This document shows, one piece after another, positions 61,638-64,000 of a stretch of DNA of 64,000 bases. This DNA comes from Crossaster papposus (lineage: Eukaryota > Echinodermata > Asteroidea > Velatida > Solasteridae). Under the pieces are notes generated by a model. It saw only the letters and a list, made by a program, of their open reading frames with translations. It was not told the origin of the DNA and searched no databases. Every line of letters begins with the position of its first letter. Position 1 is the first letter of the stretch. The translations under genes and the position numbers were made by a program. The stretch is taken from assembly GCA_037893245.1 (NCBI GenBank), contig JBAIAA010000743.1, positions 1-64,000 on the forward strand. The letters are read 5' to 3'.

Positions 61638-63030
61638 AGGCTAGTTGGCGGGTGCTGATACTAGTCTTCTTAGGTAGGTATCCTCACCCTTGACCTCACC
61701 CAACTCTTGTACCTGACCCCTACCCCCAATAAGCTAGTTAGCGGGTGCTGATACTAGTCTTCGTAGGTAGGTATCCTCACTCTTGACCTCACCCAACTCT
61801 TGTCCCTGACCCCTACCCCCAATAAGCTAGTTGGCGGGTGCTGATACTAGTCTTCGTAGGTAGGTATCCTCACCCTTGACCTCACCCCAACTCTTGTCCC
61901 TGACCCCTACCCCCAATAAGCTAGTTGGCGGGTGCTGATACTAGTCTTCTTAGGTAGGTATCCTCACTCTTGACCTCACCCAACTCTTGTACCTGACCCC
62001 TACCCCCAATAAGCTAGTTGACGGGTGCTGATACTACTAGTCTTCGTAGGTAGGTATCCTCACTCTTGACCTCACCCAACTCTTGTCCCTGACCCCTACC
62101 CCCAATAAGCTAGTTGACGGGTGCTGATACTAGTCTTTGTAGAGGTATCCTCACCCTTAACCTCATCACCCAACTCTTGTCCCTGACCCCTACCCCCAAT
62201 AAGCTAGTTGGCGGGTGTTGATACTAGTCTTCGTAGGTAGCTATCCTCACCTTTGACCTCACCCAACTCTTGTCCCTGACCCCTACCCCCAATAAGCTAG
62301 TTGGCGGGTGCTGATACTAGTCTTCGTAGGTAGCTATCCTCACCCTTGACCTCACCCAACTCTTGTCCCTGACCCCTACCCCCAATAAGCTAGTTGGCGG
62401 GTGCTGATACTAGTCTTTGTAGGTATAGGTATCCTCACCCTTAACCTCATCACCCAACTCTTGTCCCTGACCCCTTCCCCCAATAAGCTAGTTGACGGGT
62501 GCTGATACTACTAGTCTTCGTAGGTAGGTATCCTCACTCCTGACCTCACCCAACTCTTGTCCTTGACCCCTACCCCCAATAAGCTAGTTGATGGGTGCTG
62601 ATACTAGTCTTTGTAGGTAATAGGTATCCTCACCCTTGACCTCACCCAACTCTTGTCCTTGACCCCTACCCCCAATAAGCTAGTTGACTGGTGCTGATAC
62701 TAGTCTTTGTAGGTAATAGGTATCCTCACCCTTGACCTCACCCAACTCTTGTCCTTGACCCCTACCCCCAATAAGCTAGTTGATGGGTGCTGATACTAGT
62801 CTTTGTAGGTAATAGGTATCCTCACCCTTGACCTCACCCAACTCTTGTCCTTGACCCCTACCCCCAATAAGCTAGTTGACTGGTGCTGATACTAGTCTTT
62901 GTAGGTAATAGGTATCCTCACCCTTGACCTCACCCAACTATTGTCCTTGACCCCTACCCCCAATAAGCTAGTTGACGGGTGCTGATACTAGTCTTTGTAG
63001 GTAGGTATCCTCACCCTTGACCTCACGCAA
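61638..63030. repeat. Satellite array, about 15 units of 92-98 bp
   Basis: The phrase AATAAGCTAGTTG recurs at about 61729, 61821, 61915, 62008, 62104, 62198, 62291, 62384, 62482, 62578, 62674, 62770, 62866 and 62962. The spacing is 92-94 in the left third and settles to 96 on the right. Each unit contains GGGTGCTGATACTAGTCTT, a GTAGGTAGGTATCCTCAC block and a pyrimidine-rich CCCAACTCTTGTCCCTGACC stretch. Right-hand units share private changes (TGTCCTTGACC, GTAATAGG), indicating recent local expansion. Confidence 0.95.
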
Positions 63031-64000
63031 ACTCTTGAGGTATCTCCTCATAATTCAGTTTTTTTTTATGTTTGCATATAGTGTATACTTTCTTTAAGGT
63101 TGTCGAAGTATGCTGAAATATGTCAACTTTTCTTGACACCCAGATCATCAATCAAAAATTGTCATGTGTGTTCAATGTGTGTTCCAGTTTGCGCTGCGAT
63201 TATTGTAAGGGAGACCAAGCCCAGGCTCAGGCCAATGGCACAACCATGATATTTCCGGCCTTGCTCATGTCGTGTTTATCTGTAATCTATTTTGAATCTC
63301 GGAAAAACTTTGTGTATATATACGGCATCTTACGCGAACTGGTTAATAAATGACCTTCACTTGATGGACATGAAACCTGGACAAGACAACTTCTGGAGGA
63401 AAAATTTCCTGTCTATCCAAACTAGGTTTTCTAGTTGGATAGTACTGGAAATAGGCTTTTCCACCCTGTACCACAATGCACATTGTCCATACTTTTGTAA
63501 TATATGTTAAATAATATTGAAACTGTTCTTCATGAAGAAGAGTATAGCTGTGTACATTGTACTACTTGAATTAAATGATCAATTTGTATTTCTCTGCCCC
63601 TTTCTTTATATAGCCATGCAGTCCCACTGTATTTAGACCATAATTGAAGGCTCCAAATGAAACCAGATGCTTTGCAGCTACTGGAATCACCTACCACGGC
63701 ATCCTTAGGTCTGTTGGATGCCATTTTGTAGCTTCGAAGAACTCAATTTGTTTGTAGTCCATGGATGATCATTTGTTAGATGTAAAGGGACTTTCTTTCT
63801 TTTACTTCAAATTGTATGTTAAATGTAGCTTTTGTGAGTGTGTGGTGCGGGTATTTTTGTACAGGGAGGATAGACAATTGAGCCACTATGCCTAAATGGA
63901 TGCAACAGACATGTTGCTGTAGAGATGATAAACCAAGAACTTGTTAAAGTAAATAAATGGCTTTTATGCAATAAGCTTTCAGGCAACTTCAAAACAAAAC
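63031..64000. other. Right edge, no supported gene
   Basis: AT-rich sequence after the satellite, with a TTAA-family fragment. A pyrimidine tract and TATATAG at about 63,600-63,613 resemble an acceptor, and AATAAA occurs near 63,952. Together they could be a terminal exon of an unseen plus-strand gene, but no domain is present. Confidence 0.3.
63185..63346. mobile_element. TTAA-family MITE fragment right of the satellite
   Basis: The right end CTTACGCGAACTGGTTAA is intact, with GATATTTCCGGCCTTGCTC upstream; the left end is eroded (TGCGCTGCGATTATTG). Confidence 0.55.

Noticed and set aside
61638-63030. CRISPR-like direct repeats
   Set aside because: Units are contiguous with no unique spacers, in a eukaryotic genome; this is a satellite.

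Overview
The window is metazoan nuclear DNA: AT-rich, with long introns, many inverted-repeat elements, tRNA-derived SINEs and homopolymeric G/C tracts. The proteins match animal families. The frequent palindromic words ACATGTAC and ACCGGT, the SINE bodies and the gene content suggest an invertebrate deuterostome, perhaps an echinoderm such as a sea star. That assignment is inference; no ribosomal or mitochondrial marker is present.

Layout. (1) About 1-17,977: upstream or 5' intronic DNA of the first gene, with no coding exon I can support; it holds repeats, MITE-like elements and one GC-richer promoter-like patch. (2) 17,978-34,720, plus strand: 14 phase-compatible coding exons of a GSE1 orthologue (HDAC/CoREST-associated coiled-coil protein), lacking only its short N-terminus. 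(3) 34,721-39,981: probable GSE1 3' UTR and intergenic DNA, including a 702-bp terminal-inverted-repeat element that carries a partial THAP zinc-finger exon, so it is P-element-like. (4) 39,982-41,864, minus strand: a complete four-exon GINS2/PSF2 gene (184 aa). (5) 41,865-42,366: a 502-bp divergent promoter. (6) 42,367-55,446, plus strand: a complete 17-exon anillin gene (1173 aa). (7) 58,639-60,528, minus strand: a two-exon, 331-aa psq/CENP-B-type DNA-binding protein with an acidic tail and no DDE transposase domain. (8) 60,700-64,000: a GC-rich bidirectional-looking promoter, then a MITE and a 1.4-kb satellite array of about 15 units of 92-98 bp.

Exon models were assembled by hand. Every junction uses AG/GT and every phase joins, and GINS2, anillin and the psq gene sum to whole codon numbers. 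GSE1 next to GINS2 mirrors the human 16q24.1 order, so it looks like ancient microsynteny. Anillin sits head-to-head with GINS2 here. Both are cell-cycle genes (replicative helicase and cytokinetic ring) and their shared promoter holds E2F-like and CHR-like motifs.

The mobile-element load is diverse: a TTAA-flanked 242-bp family with several copies, hAT-like MITEs with 8-bp duplications, a 429-bp long-TIR element in an anillin intron, foldback hairpins, SINEs and the THAP element.
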